From Streptomyces pristinaespiralis (GTDB taxonomy: Bacteria > Actinomycetota > Actinomycetes > Streptomycetales > Streptomycetaceae), in contig NZ_CP011340.1 of the NCBI RefSeq assembly GCF_001278075.1, positions 5,949,501-6,013,500 on the forward strand: a DNA stretch of 64,000 nt, read 5' to 3'. Within the stretch, counting starts at the first letter, position 1. The number at the start of each line of letters is the position of its first letter. A model generated the notes under the pieces. The model was not told where the DNA came from. It did not search any database and saw only the letters and a program-made list of their open reading frames with translations. Positions 9,776 to 18,734 of this stretch are shown one piece after another. Both the position numbers and the translations under genes were made by a program.

Positions 9776-10519
9776 ATGGCCATCTGGGACAACCTGTGGC
9801 GGGGCAGGGCTGCGCAGTTCGACTCGGGCAGCGCGGCCTCCAACTCCATCGCGCTGACCAGGCGGAATCCGTCCGTATCGCTCACCAAACAGGGTGCGGC
9901 GAGCGGCAACCTGCGCGTCAACCTCTCCTGGCGGATGCGTTCCTCCGACATCGAGGGCCGCTCCCGGCAGGGCGGCAGGCTGCTGAGCAACCCGCTGAAG
10001 CTCTTCCAGCCGGACGTCGTCCAGGCGCACACCCAGGGCGTGGTCAACGTCGACCTCGACCTGGGCTGCCTGTACGAACTGACCGACGGCAGCAAGGGCG
10101 TGGTCCAGCCGCTCGGCAGCTTCTTCGGCGACCTGAACGGCCCGCCGTTCGTGAAGCTCAGCGGCGACGACCGGTTCGGGGCGCCCTCGGGGGAGACGAT
10201 CTTCGTCAACCTCGACCACCGGGAGTCGATCAAGCGGCTGCTGTTCTTCGTCTACATCTACGACCAGACCCCGGCCTTCGACCGCACGCACGCCCACGTC
10301 ACGCTCTACCCGAGCAACGGCCCCCGCGTCGAGATAGAACTCGACGAGCGCGCCCCGCAGGCGCGTTCGTGCGCGGTGTTCTCCGTGGAGAACACGAAGG
10401 GCGACCTGACGGTGCGCCGCGAGGTGAAGTTCGTCTACGGCTTCCAGGCGGAACTGGACCGCCTGTACGGCTGGGGCCTCCAGTGGGGCCGCGGCTACAA
10501 GTCCCAGTCCCGCGCCTAG
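9776..10519 (+). CDS. TerD-related stress protein (long form)
   Basis: This is a 247-residue relative of TerD. The usual N-terminus is replaced by a longer one, MAIWDNLWRGRAAQFDSGS, followed by a KGGxxxL-like segment (SVSLTKQGAASGNLRVNLSWRMR). A second block is recognisable as VDLDLGCLYELTDGSKGVVQPLG, which aligns with the acidic calcium region of TerD, and IFVNLDHRESIKRLLFFVYIYD with the later strands. A likely role is as another partner in the Ter complex. The ATG has AGGGGTGGGG just upstream. A strong terminator precedes it, so it likely has its own promoter. Confidence 0.85.
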   Translation: MAIWDNLWRGRAAQFDSGSAASNSIALTRRNPSVSLTKQGAASGNLRVNLSWRMRSSDIEGRSRQGGRLLSNPLKLFQPDVVQAHTQGVVNVDLDLGCLYELTDGSKGVVQPLGSFFGDLNGPPFVKLSGDDRFGAPSGETIFVNLDHRESIKRLLFFVYIYDQTPAFDRTHAHVTLYPSNGPRVEIELDERAPQARSCAVFSVENTKGDLTVRREVKFVYGFQAELDRLYGWGLQWGRGYKSQSRA

Positions 10520-11043
10520 CCCTCACGGGGCGGCTCCCGACCGGCCGGGGCGGTGGGCCCCGGGCGCGAAGGAGGCGGTGGGCCCCGGGCCTGTCGGAGG
10601 CGTGGGCCCGCGGTGGTTCGGTCCCGGCGGCGCCCGTGGGGCCGGGGGCCGGTCACGTCGGAGGCGGTGGGCCAGGGGCCTGTCCGGGGCGCGCGGTCCT
10701 GCCCCCGCCCGAGGTGGCACGAGGCGGCCTGCCCGGCGGGGGCCGGTTCCGGCCTCGCCGGGCCGCGGGGTGAGCGCTTCGGGGGGCGGCCTCGCGACGG
10801 GGCCGGGAGGCCGGTCGCAGGGGGCATTTTCAGCCGCGGGCGATGACGCGTCGGCTTCGGGGCAGCGGCCGCGCCCGGGCCGGGGGTGTCCGGTCCTGCC
10901 GGGTCAGTTTTCAGCCTCGCCGGCGATGGAGGCGCGGGCCGCGTGGCAGAGCCGCGCGCCCGGACCGGGAGGCCGGCCCGGGCGTCGGACGGGACCCGGG
11001 TTCCCGGACCCGGTGGCGGGCCACGCGCGCCGGAGCGCCCGCG
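10520..11043. other. 524-bp GC-rich non-coding region with short direct repeats
   Basis: No credible gene is seen. The first part contains repeated blocks of the form GGAGGCGGTGGGCC followed by CCGGGCCTGTC between about 10548 and 10690. The open frames here lack ribosome sites and family signatures and differ only by GC skew. It separates convergently arranged TerD-type genes. Confidence 0.6.
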
Positions 11044-11832
11044 TCACGGGCGCTGGAACTGCGGCCCCATCGGCGGCAGGCGGAAGCTCGGGTCGGGGGC
11101 GTACGCCGCAGCCGCGGCCGGCTGCGGATAGCCGTACGACGGCTGCGGCGGTGCCGGGACGTACGCGGGCGCGGGCTGCGTCACGTCCGACGGCGGATAG
11201 CCGTACGACGGCGCGGCCTGCACATCCGGCGCGGAAGGCTCAGCAGGCGCCGCGGGTGCTGCAGACGCCTCCGCCTCCGCCTCCTCCACCGAGATCCCGA
11301 ACGCCGTCGCGAGCCCCACCAGCCCTGTCGGATAGCCCTGCGCCACCGCGCGGAACTTCCAGCCGTCGCCGCGTCGGTACAGCTCACCGCAGATGATCGC
11401 CGTCTCCTCGCCGGTCTCCGGCTTCACATCGAAGACGGCCAGCGGCTCACCGCCCGCCGGCGCGGCGGCGTCGTGGAGAAGTATCCGCAGGTCACGTACG
11501 TGCTCGAAGGTGCCGCCGTCCGAGGACGCCGCGATCACCACCTGGTCCACCGACGGGTCCAGCGCCGCCAGGTCGGCCTCGACCGTGTCCGTCAGGTGGT
11601 CGCCGACGTGCTTCTTCGGCAGCCGCCGCACCAGCCCGGACGGGTGCCGTGGCTGGTTGTAGAAGACGAAGTCCTCGTCGGAGCGCACGCGGCCGTCACC
11701 GCCGAGCAGCAGGGCGGAAGCGTCGACGTCGGGGACCGCCGCGCCCGGCGTCCAGCGCAGCACGGCCCGTACGGCCGTGGCATCGAGAGGGACGTTCGAG
11801 CCCTTCAGCATCGCGTGCGTCATACCGGTCAT
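11044..11832 (-). CDS. TerD family protein with Pro/Tyr-rich C-terminal tail
   Basis: This is a 262-residue TerD-type protein on the opposite strand to the other three. The TerD beta-sandwich covers residues 1-175 ([59 protein letters not shown]). After it comes a tail of about 85 residues rich in Ala, Pro and Tyr with repeated SYGYP motifs (at least three copies), a low-complexity extension typical of Streptomyces TerD forms and of unknown function. An ATG three codons downstream (MTHAM) is an alternative start. It is divergent from the HpcH-PRTase-HAD operon, so the two may share control sequences. Confidence 0.88.
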   Translation of the reverse strand: MTGMTHAMLKGSNVPLDATAVRAVLRWTPGAAVPDVDASALLLGGDGRVRSDEDFVFYNQPRHPSGLVRRLPKKHVGDHLTDTVEADLAALDPSVDQVVIAASSDGGTFEHVRDLRILLHDAAAPAGGEPLAVFDVKPETGEETAIICGELYRRGDGWKFRAVAQGYPTGLVGLATAFGISVEEAEAEASAAPAAPAEPSAPDVQAAPSYGYPPSDVTQPAPAYVPAPPQPSYGYPQPAAAAAYAPDPSFRLPPMGPQFQRP

Positions 11833-11951
11833 CCTGCCTGGCCGAGGGGCCCCGGGACAACGCGGGGCCCGGTTCCGGCACGTGCCGCACCCGGCGCGGC
11901 CACCCGTACGGCAGGGTCGAGAAGCGGACGAGTTACCTGGAGTTCATGCAC

Positions 11952-11986
11952 TTGGGGAACTGTCGACACCTGTGCTTACGTACTAT
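11952..11986 (+). promoter_or_regulatory. Candidate promoter region of the HpcH-PRTase-HAD operon
   Basis: The stretch is less GC-rich than its surroundings. TACTAT at 11981-11986 could be a -10 element. An 8-base palindrome TGTCGACA lies at 11961-11968. No well-spaced -35 is seen, so an alternative sigma factor or an activator is possible. Confidence 0.3.
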
Positions 11987-12035
11987 TACCGGCCACATGT
12001 TGTCAGGCCCGAAGCGGCAGTACGGGGGATCTTTT

Positions 12036-13199
12036 ATGCGTCATTTCGGGCACATCCCGCCCGCGGCGAGGGCGAGGCTGTTCCACCAGGAGCCGTGCGA
12101 CTTCGGCGCGGACTCGGCGGCCCGGACCCTGGCGGCCGCGCTGGGAGCCACGCTCTACAGCCCGGCCACCCGGCCGAAGCTGGCCGACGACGTGCTCAAG
12201 CAGGCGGCGCGCGGAGTCGTCTCCATGGTGCTGTGCCTGGAGGATTCCATCGATGACGCCGAGGTCGTCGACGGCGAGGCGAACCTCGTCCGGCAGTTCG
12301 CCGACCTCGACGCGCGCGGCGTGGAAGTGCCGCTGCTCTTCATCCGGGTCCGCACGCCCGAGCAGATCCCGGACCTCGTGAGGCGCCTGGGGCCGTCGGG
12401 ACGGCTGCTGTCCGGATTCGTACTGCCGAAGTTCACGGACGAGCGCGGCGTGCCGTTCCTCGAGGCCATCGTGACCGCGGAGGCGGCCGGCGGCCGGCGG
12501 CTGTTCGCGATGCCCGTCCTGGAATCGCCCGAGCTGCTGCACCTGGAGACCAGGACGGAGGCGCTGACCGGCATCGCGCGCACCGTCGACAAGTACCGCG
12601 ACCGGGTCCTCGCCCTGCGCCTCGGCGTCACCGACTTCTGCTCCGCGTACGGGCTGCGCCGCTCGCCCGACATGACCGCGTACGACGTGCGGATCGTGAC
12701 GTCCGTGATCGCCGACGTGGTCAACGTGCTCGGCCGTTCCGACGGCACGGGCTTCACCATCACCGGGCCGGTGTGGGAGTACTTCAGGTCCCAGGAGCGC
12801 ATGTTCAAGCCGCAGCTGCGCCGCAGCCCCTTCCTCGAGGGCCGGGCCGAGGAGCTGCGCACCACGCTCATCGAGCACGACCTCGACGGGCTGCTCCGCG
12901 AGATCGAGCTGGACCGGGCCAACGGCCTGATGGGCAAGACCTGCATCCACCCCTCCCACGTCCTGCCCGTGCACGCGCTGTCCGTGGTCAGCCACGAGGA
13001 GTTCAGCGACGCACAGGACATCCTGCGGCCGGAACGCGGCGGCGGCGGGGTGCTGCGCTCCGCGTACACGAACAAGATGAACGAGGTGAAGCCGCACCGC
13101 GCCTGGGCCGAGCGGACACTTCTGCGCGCCGAGGTTTTCGGCGTGGCCAAGGAGGACATCGGCTTCGTGGAGCTGCTCGCGGCCGGGCTCACCGACTGA
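12036..13199 (+). CDS. HpcH/HpaI aldolase / citrate lyase beta-like protein of the Ter module
   Basis: This 387-residue cytoplasmic TIM-barrel protein is of the HpcH/CitE superfamily. The ATG at 12036 follows GGGGGAT. Signatures are CLEDSIDD near residue 65 (acidic metal-binding residues), FVLPKF, MPVLESPELL and the C-terminal GKTCIHPSHV. Enzymes of this superfamily make or break C-C bonds next to carboxylates with Mg2+ and acyl-CoA or keto acid substrates. Its substrate here is unknown. The stop codon overlaps the next ATG (TGATG), so it is translationally coupled to the PRTase gene. Comparative work on Ter systems places such proteins in a predicted nucleoside-like metabolite pathway. Confidence 0.87.
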   Translation: MRHFGHIPPAARARLFHQEPCDFGADSAARTLAAALGATLYSPATRPKLADDVLKQAARGVVSMVLCLEDSIDDAEVVDGEANLVRQFADLDARGVEVPLLFIRVRTPEQIPDLVRRLGPSGRLLSGFVLPKFTDERGVPFLEAIVTAEAAGGRRLFAMPVLESPELLHLETRTEALTGIARTVDKYRDRVLALRLGVTDFCSAYGLRRSPDMTAYDVRIVTSVIADVVNVLGRSDGTGFTITGPVWEYFRSQERMFKPQLRRSPFLEGRAEELRTTLIEHDLDGLLREIELDRANGLMGKTCIHPSHVLPVHALSVVSHEEFSDAQDILRPERGGGGVLRSAYTNKMNEVKPHRAWAERTLLRAEVFGVAKEDIGFVELLAAGLTD

Positions 13200-15772
13200 T
13201 GACGCCGACGGGACCGATGACGACGAGGGGCGAAGAGAACGTGGTGTGGTCGGGAAGCTGGGTCGCGGAGCGGCTGGGCGTCTCCCTCGTCGGTGACGAG
13301 GGACTCCAGGAGCTGCTGGGCCTCGCCCTGCGCCGCAACCCGAAGCGGGCCCACCTGCTCGTGTCGAACGTGCTGGGCAAGCATGTGCCGCAGCAGCCGC
13401 TGGTGGTCTGGCGCGCGGGACACGACCTCGGCCTGCGGGTCCGCGACCTGCTCGGCGCGGACGAGTGCCGGCGCGCGGTCGTCCTCGGATACGCGGAGAC
13501 CGCGACCGGACTGGGCCACTCCGTCGCGGACGGCATCGGCCTCGCCCCCTACCTGCACTCCACGCGCCGCCCCGTCGAGGGCGTCGCCACCGCGGGCGGC
13601 TTCGAGGAGTCCCACTCGCACGCGACCTCCCACCTGCTGCTGCCCGAGGACCCCGACCTGCTGGGCGGGCCGGGCCCGCTGGTCCTCGTCGACGACGAGT
13701 TCTCCACGGGCAACACCGTCCTCAACACCATCCGCGACCTGCACGCCCGCTACCCGCGCGAGCGGTACGTGGTCGTGGCCCTGGTCGACATGCGTTCCGC
13801 GGCCGACATGGGCCGGCTGGACGCCTTCGCCGAGGAGATCGGCGCCCGCGTCGACCTGGTGGCCATGGCCTCCGGCACCGTCCGCCTCCCCGACGGCGTC
13901 CTGGAGAAGGGCCAGGCCCTCGTCGCGGCGCACCAGCAGGCACCGCCGGACGCCGGTGTCACGCCCGTCACCGCGGGCGCCGGTGCGCCCCGGCACACGC
14001 GGGTCGACCTCGAGTGGCCCGCCGGCGTCCCCGACGGAGGCCGGCACGGCTTCACGCCCGAGCACCGCACGGCGCTGGAAGCCGCGCTGCCCGGCATGGC
14101 GGCGCGGATATCCGACGCCCTCAGGAGCGTCCCGGCCGGCCGGGACACGGGCGGAACCCGCAGGGTCCTGGTCCTCGGCAACGAGGAGCTCATGTACGCG
14201 CCGCTGCGGCTGGCCGCGGCCCTCCAGCAGAACACCCACGCCGGCACCGCCCACGATGCGCCGGCGGAAACGGTCTGCGCGCAGGCCCGCACCGAGGTGT
14301 ACTACTCCACCACCACCCGCTCGCCCGTCCTCGCCGTCGACGACCCCGGCTACGCGATACGCACCCGGCTCGTCTTCCCCGCCCACGACGACCCGGCCGA
14401 CGGACCGGGCGAGCGCTACGCGTACAACGTGGCCGGCGCCGGCTTCGACGCCGTCGTCGCCGTCGTCGACTCGACCGCCGACACCGACCGGCTGCACGCC
14501 CCCGACGGCCTGCTGGCCCAGCTCGCCGCCCACACCGGGCACGTCGTGCTCGCCGTCGTCCCCAGCTACGTACCGGCACTCCCCGGCCACGCACCGGACC
14601 ACCACGCGCCCGAAGGACCTGAAAGGCCCTCCATGCTGCCCCAGCCGCTCCGCGGACCCGACTTCTCCTCCTACGCGCCCGAGGAGGTCGGCTGGCTGCT
14701 CCAGGACCTCTCGGAGGTGGAGCTCGAGGCACCCACGGAGGAGCGCGAGGAAGCCATCCAGAGCGGCGGCGCGCACTACGCGGAGTCGCTGCCCGTCGAG
14801 TACCAGCCCGACGAGCAGTACCAGCAGCTCTTCGAGGCCGCGCTCACCGCCTCCGCCGCCCGCATCGCCCGCGCCGTCGGAACCGTCACCGACACCGTCC
14901 TCGCCGAGCGGACACCGCGCCCCGTGCTCGTCTCCCTGGCCCGCGCCGGCACCCCCGTCGGTGTGCTGATGCGCCGCTGGGCCCAGCACCGGCACGGCCT
15001 GGACCTGCCCCACTACGCCGTCTCCATCGTGCGCGGCCGGGGCATCGACGCCAACGCCCTGCGCTGGCTCGCCGAGAACCACGACCCGGCCGACGTCGTC
15101 TTCGTCGACGGCTGGACCGGCAAGGGCGCCATCACCCGCGAACTGGCGGAGGCCCTGCGGGACTTCCCCGGCTTCGACCCCGAGATCGCCGTCCTCGCCG
15201 ACCCCGGCGGCTGTGTGCGCACCTACGGCACCCGCGAGGACTTCCTCATCCCCTCCGCCTGCCTGAACTCCACGGTCTCCGGCCTGATATCGCGCACCGT
15301 CCTGCGGGCGGACCTGGTCGGTCCCGACGACTTCCACGGCGCGAAGTTCTACCGCGAACTCGCCGGCTCCGACGTCTCCGGCCACTTCCTCGACACCGTC
15401 GCAGCACGCTTCGACGAGGTCATGCCCGCCGTCGACGCCGACGTCAAGGAACTGCTGTCCGCGGACCGCACCCCCACCTGGGAGGGCTGGGGCGCCGTGG
15501 AGCGGATCAGCGAGGAGTACGGCATCCACGACGTCAACCTCGTCAAGCCCGGAGTCGGTGAGACGACCCGCGTCCTGCTGCGCCGCGTCCCCTGGAAGAT
15601 CCTCGCCGGCCGCGGAGCCGGCGCCGACCTCGACCACGTACGGCTGCTCGCCGAGCAGCGCGGCGTACCGGTCGAGGAGGTCGACGAACTGCCCTACAGC
15701 TGCGTCGGGTTGATCCACCCCAAGTACACCCGTGGCGCCACGGGCGCCGACGGCAGGGCGGTGGCCAAGTGA
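13199..15772 (+). CDS. PRTase-TRSP-PRTase (StiP-like) fusion protein of the Ter module
   Basis: This single open frame of 857 residues combines parts usually described as two proteins. Residues 1-230 form a phosphoribosyltransferase with the PRPP loop LVDDEFSTGNT near 163-173. Residues 250-470 form the TRSP domain; the naming motif TRSP itself is at 373-376. From residue 479 (ATG at 14633) a second PRTase-like domain follows, annotated elsewhere as cysteine protease StiP or PRTase_1, with the loop VDGWTGKGAI near 636. The ATG at 14633 has GAAAGG upstream and could give a separate 379-residue product, but no stop codon separates the halves. Start overlaps the HpcH stop; the end overlaps the HAD start. 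Confidence 0.85.
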   Translation: MTPTGPMTTRGEENVVWSGSWVAERLGVSLVGDEGLQELLGLALRRNPKRAHLLVSNVLGKHVPQQPLVVWRAGHDLGLRVRDLLGADECRRAVVLGYAETATGLGHSVADGIGLAPYLHSTRRPVEGVATAGGFEESHSHATSHLLLPEDPDLLGGPGPLVLVDDEFSTGNTVLNTIRDLHARYPRERYVVVALVDMRSAADMGRLDAFAEEIGARVDLVAMASGTVRLPDGVLEKGQALVAAHQQAPPDAGVTPVTAGAGAPRHTRVDLEWPAGVPDGGRHGFTPEHRTALEAALPGMAARISDALRSVPAGRDTGGTRRVLVLGNEELMYAPLRLAAALQQNTHAGTAHDAPAETVCAQARTEVYYSTTTRSPVLAVDDPGYAIRTRLVFPAHDDPADGPGERYAYNVAGAGFDAVVAVVDSTADTDRLHAPDGLLAQLAAHTGHVVLAVVPSYVPALPGHAPDHHAPEGPERPSMLPQPLRGPDFSSYAPEEVGWLLQDLSEVELEAPTEEREEAIQSGGAHYAESLPVEYQPDEQYQQLFEAALTASAARIARAVGTVTDTVLAERTPRPVLVSLARAGTPVGVLMRRWAQHRHGLDLPHYAVSIVRGRGIDANALRWLAENHDPADVVFVDGWTGKGAITRELAEALRDFPGFDPEIAVLADPGGCVRTYGTREDFLIPSACLNSTVSGLISRTVLRADLVGPDDFHGAKFYRELAGSDVSGHFLDTVAARFDEVMPAVDADVKELLSADRTPTWEGWGAVERISEEYGIHDVNLVKPGVGETTRVLLRRVPWKILAGRGAGADLDHVRLLAEQRGVPVEEVDELPYSCVGLIHPKYTRGATGADGRAVAK

Positions 15773-16704
15773 CCGCCCACCCGTCTCCCCCCACCGCCCT
15801 TTCAGCGGGGCGCTCCGCGCCGCCCCTCTGTCTCGTCGCCAGCGACCTCGACCGCACCCTCATCTACTCGAACGCGGCGCTCGGCCTCGGCATGCCGGAC
15901 GCCGTCGCACCCCGGCTGCTCTGCGTCGAGGTGCACGAGCACAAGCCCCTGTCGTACATGACGGAGCGGGCGGCGGGGCTGCTGACGAAGCTCGCCCAGG
16001 ACACCGTCTTCGTACCGACGACGACCCGCACCCGCAAGCAGTACCAGCGCATCAGCCTGCCCGGCCTGCCGCCCAAGTACGCGATCTGCGCCAACGGCGG
16101 ACATCTGCTCGTCGACGGCATCAGCGACCGCGACTGGCGGGAGGCGGTCGCCGCCCGGCTCGCCGCCGAGTGCGCGCCCCTCGACGAGATCCGGGCCCAT
16201 CTGAACAGGACCGCGGACCCGGCCTGGCTGCGCAAGGAACGCGTCGCGGAGGACCTGTTCGCGTACCTCGTCGTCGAGCGGCAACTGCTGCCGGAGGACT
16301 GGGTCAGGGAACTCGGCGTGTGGGCGGAGGCCCGCGGCTGGACCGTCTCGCTCCAGGGCCGCAAGATCTACGTCGTTCCGAGGCCCCTCACCAAGAGCGC
16401 CGCCGTGCGCGAGGTCGCCCGCCGTACCGGTGCCGGGCTGACCCTGGCCGCGGGCGACTCCCTCCTCGACGCCGACCTGCTGCTCGCCGCCGACCGGGCC
16501 TGGCGGCCCGGACACGGTGAGCTCGCGGAGGCCGGCTGGGGGGCCGAACACGTGGTCGCGCTGCCGCAGATGGGCGTCGCGGCGGGCGAGGAGATCCTGC
16601 GCCTGCTGCGCCAGGAGGCCCGCCGGTTCCGCCGCGAACGGCAGGGCATCGACTCCGTCGTCATCCCGCCTCCGGCGGGCGGCGTGGGCTCGGCGCCGGC
16701 CTGA
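15769..16704 (+). CDS. HAD family hydrolase of the Ter module
   Basis: This 311-residue cytoplasmic phosphatase-like enzyme starts at a GTG that overlaps the preceding stop (GTGA), indicating translational coupling. The HAD nucleophile motif ASDLDRTLIYS lies near residue 26, motif II-like threonines (FVPTTTRTRKQY) near 85, the conserved lysine region RPLTKSAAVREV near 206, and the metal-binding acidic motif AGDSLLDADLLL near 225. A cap domain lies between. HAD proteins of this operon type are proposed to dephosphorylate an intermediate made by the PRTase domains. Physiological substrate is not known. Confidence 0.88.
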   Translation: MTAHPSPPTALSAGRSAPPLCLVASDLDRTLIYSNAALGLGMPDAVAPRLLCVEVHEHKPLSYMTERAAGLLTKLAQDTVFVPTTTRTRKQYQRISLPGLPPKYAICANGGHLLVDGISDRDWREAVAARLAAECAPLDEIRAHLNRTADPAWLRKERVAEDLFAYLVVERQLLPEDWVRELGVWAEARGWTVSLQGRKIYVVPRPLTKSAAVREVARRTGAGLTLAAGDSLLDADLLLAADRAWRPGHGELAEAGWGAEHVVALPQMGVAAGEEILRLLRQEARRFRRERQGIDSVVIPPPAGGVGSAPA

Positions 16705-16845
16705 TCCCGCGCCGGGCGGGGGGTGTAGGCCCGGCCGGGTCGTGACCTCGCGCCCGGCGTGTCGATTCAGGCCCGGGCACGGCCCGCGCCCGCCGGGTGG
16801 TGGCTTCGGCTCGGCCGGGCCGTCCTCACGCCCGGCCGGGGCGGT

Positions 16846-17481
16846 TCAGCCCCGGCGGGAGCCGGCGCCCGGCCTGAGCAGCCGCACGGCCGCGAACAGC
16901 AGGACGGCGAGCACCGCGGCGACCAGCACCGCCTTCGAGTACGCGGAGACATAACCGGTCACGTCCTCCCACCTCTCGCCGAGCGTGTGACCGGCGAGGA
17001 CGAACACCGTGTTCCAGATAGCGCTGCCGAGCGTGGTGAGCGTCAGGAACAGGGGCAACGGCATCCGCTCCACACCGGCCGGCACGGAGATGAGGGACCG
17101 GAAGACCGGGATCATCCGCCCGAAGAACACCGCCTTCGCCCCGTGACGGGCGAACCACGCCTCCGTACGCTCGATGTCCGCGACCTTCAGCAGGGGCAGT
17201 CTGGCCGCGATCGCCACCGTACGGTCCCGCCCCAGCAGCGCCCCGATCCCGTACAGCGCCAGAGCACCGGCCACGGACCCGGCCGTCGTCCACAGCAGCA
17301 CGGCGACGAGCCCCATCTGCCCGCTGCTCGCGGCGAAACCCGCCAGCGGCAGGATCACCTCGCTGGGCAGGGGAGGGAACAGGTTCTCCAAGGCGATGGC
17401 GATCCCCGCCCCCGGTGCGCCGAGGGTTTCCATCAGGCCGTTGACCCAGCCCGGTGCGCTGCTTTCGATGCCGCTGCTCAT
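16846..17481 (-). CDS. DedA family membrane protein
   Basis: This 211-residue membrane protein of the DedA/SNARE-associated (VTT) family has members that act as lipid flippases or transporters. The ATG at 17481 follows AGGG. Signatures include ENLFPPLPSEVILPLAGF near residue 30, FGRMIPVFRSLISVPAG near 120 and a glycine-rich GSAIWNTVFVLAGHTLG region. Five hydrophobic segments are seen. A second DedA protein is encoded at 51469-52137. The start is divergent from the two-component system. Confidence 0.9.
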   Translation of the reverse strand: MSSGIESSAPGWVNGLMETLGAPGAGIAIALENLFPPLPSEVILPLAGFAASSGQMGLVAVLLWTTAGSVAGALALYGIGALLGRDRTVAIAARLPLLKVADIERTEAWFARHGAKAVFFGRMIPVFRSLISVPAGVERMPLPLFLTLTTLGSAIWNTVFVLAGHTLGERWEDVTGYVSAYSKAVLVAAVLAVLLFAAVRLLRPGAGSRRG

Positions 17482-17538
17482 GCCTCGAACCCTAGGGAGG
17501 CGAAGCTGAAGGAACCCTGAAGGCGACCGCACACCATC

Positions 17539-17583
17539 CTGCGGTTTTCCGCAGTGTGCCCGGAGGGCCGCACCGGTTAGCGT
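17539..17583 (+). promoter_or_regulatory. Inverted repeat and -10 element ahead of the histidine kinase
   Basis: A 6-bp inverted repeat CTGCGG-TTTT-CCGCAG (17539-17554) lies upstream of TAGCGT (17578-17583). The A of the ATG is 9 bases after this -10, so the transcript may be leaderless. The repeat could be an operator. Confidence 0.4.
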
Positions 17584-17591
17584 GACGGATC

Positions 17592-18734
17592 ATGAAGGCA
17601 TTGGCGGTGCGGGGCACCCAGTACGCGGCGGGTCTCCTCCTCGGCACGCTGACCGCCGTGGTGGAGCTGATCTTCGCCCTGCTCGGGGGACTCGCCCTGC
17701 TGCTGGTGCTCGCCTGGCCGCACGGCCGGCGCGCGGTGCGGCAGCCGCTGGGCGACGTCGCCGCCCGTCTCGCCCACCTCGAGCGACGCCGGCTCGGCCG
17801 TTTCCTCGGGGCGCGCATCTCCTCCTCGTACAGCAGCGGACACGCCGTGCGGTACGTCGTCGCCCGCTGGCCGCTGGGGCTCCTCGGCGGACTCGTGGTC
17901 TTCTGCGTGCTGCTCGGCCTTCTGTACGCCGGATACGCCGCGCTCGGCTGGACCGTCGACGACATCGAATACCCGTGGGCGGTCGCCGGGACCGGTCTGC
18001 TCGGACTGTTCCTCGTCTTCCTCGCCGGCCAGAGCGTCTTCGGACTCGCCCTGCTGGAAGGCCACCTGGCCCGCCGGCTCCTCGGCCCGAGCCACCACGA
18101 CGAACTGGAACGCCGCATCGCCCAACTCGCCACCACCCGCGCCGGGATGATGGACGCGGTCGACGGCGAACGCCGCCGCATCGAACGCGACCTCCACGAC
18201 GGCGTCCAGCAGCGGCTCGTCGCCCTCGGCATGCTCCTCGGCCGTGCCCGCCGCAGCCGCGACCCGGACCGCGCCGCCCAACTCCTCCTCCAGGCCCACG
18301 AGGAGAGCCGCCGCGCCCTCGCCGAACTGCGCGACGTCGCCTGGCGCATCTACCCGACCGTGCTGGACGAGGCGGGACTGCGCGCCGCCCTGGAAACCGT
18401 CGCCGAACGCACCCCGCTGCCCGTCCACCTCACGTACGAGGTCCCGGAGCCGCCCCGGTCCCGGCAGGTCGAGACCGTGGCGTACTTCGTCGTCTGCGAG
18501 ACCGTCACCAACGTCGTGAAGCACGCGGGCGCCACCCGCATCACCGTCACGCTGCGCCGCGACGGCCCGAGGCTCGCGCTGCGCGTCGAGGACGACGGAG
18601 TGGGCGGCGCGGACCCCGCCGGCGGCGGACTGACCGGTCTGGCGAGCCGGGTCGCCGCACTCGACGGCCGCTTCCGGGTCGACAGCCCGGCCGGCGGCCC
18701 CACCACCGTCACCGCGGAGCTGCCGTGCGTCTGA
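17592..18734 (+). CDS. Two-component sensor histidine kinase (NarL/HisKA_3 type)
   Basis: This membrane-bound sensor kinase has 380 residues. The N-terminal half has a predicted hydrophobic segment at 15-40 and two more near 95-150 with a short sensor loop (a family-typical putative sensor domain). The dimerisation/phosphoacceptor box RRRIERDLHDGVQQRLV lies near residue 200, with the HisKA_3 histidine inside. The HATPase domain shows the N box ETVTNVVKHAG and the G boxes EDDGVGGADPAGGGLTGLASR. It phosphorylates the regulator encoded by the overlapping next gene. The signal is unknown. No ribosome site precedes the ATG. Confidence 0.92.
   Translation: MKALAVRGTQYAAGLLLGTLTAVVELIFALLGGLALLLVLAWPHGRRAVRQPLGDVAARLAHLERRRLGRFLGARISSSYSSGHAVRYVVARWPLGLLGGLVVFCVLLGLLYAGYAALGWTVDDIEYPWAVAGTGLLGLFLVFLAGQSVFGLALLEGHLARRLLGPSHHDELERRIAQLATTRAGMMDAVDGERRRIERDLHDGVQQRLVALGMLLGRARRSRDPDRAAQLLLQAHEESRRALAELRDVAWRIYPTVLDEAGLRAALETVAERTPLPVHLTYEVPEPPRSRQVETVAYFVVCETVTNVVKHAGATRITVTLRRDGPRLALRVEDDGVGGADPAGGGLTGLASRVAALDGRFRVDSPAGGPTTVTAELPCV

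Noticed and set aside
10578..11396. Plus-strand frames of 97-512 codons in the spacer and opposite the tailed TerD gene
   Set aside because: They have no ribosome site and are antisense to a clear TerD protein; the amino acid composition is skewed.
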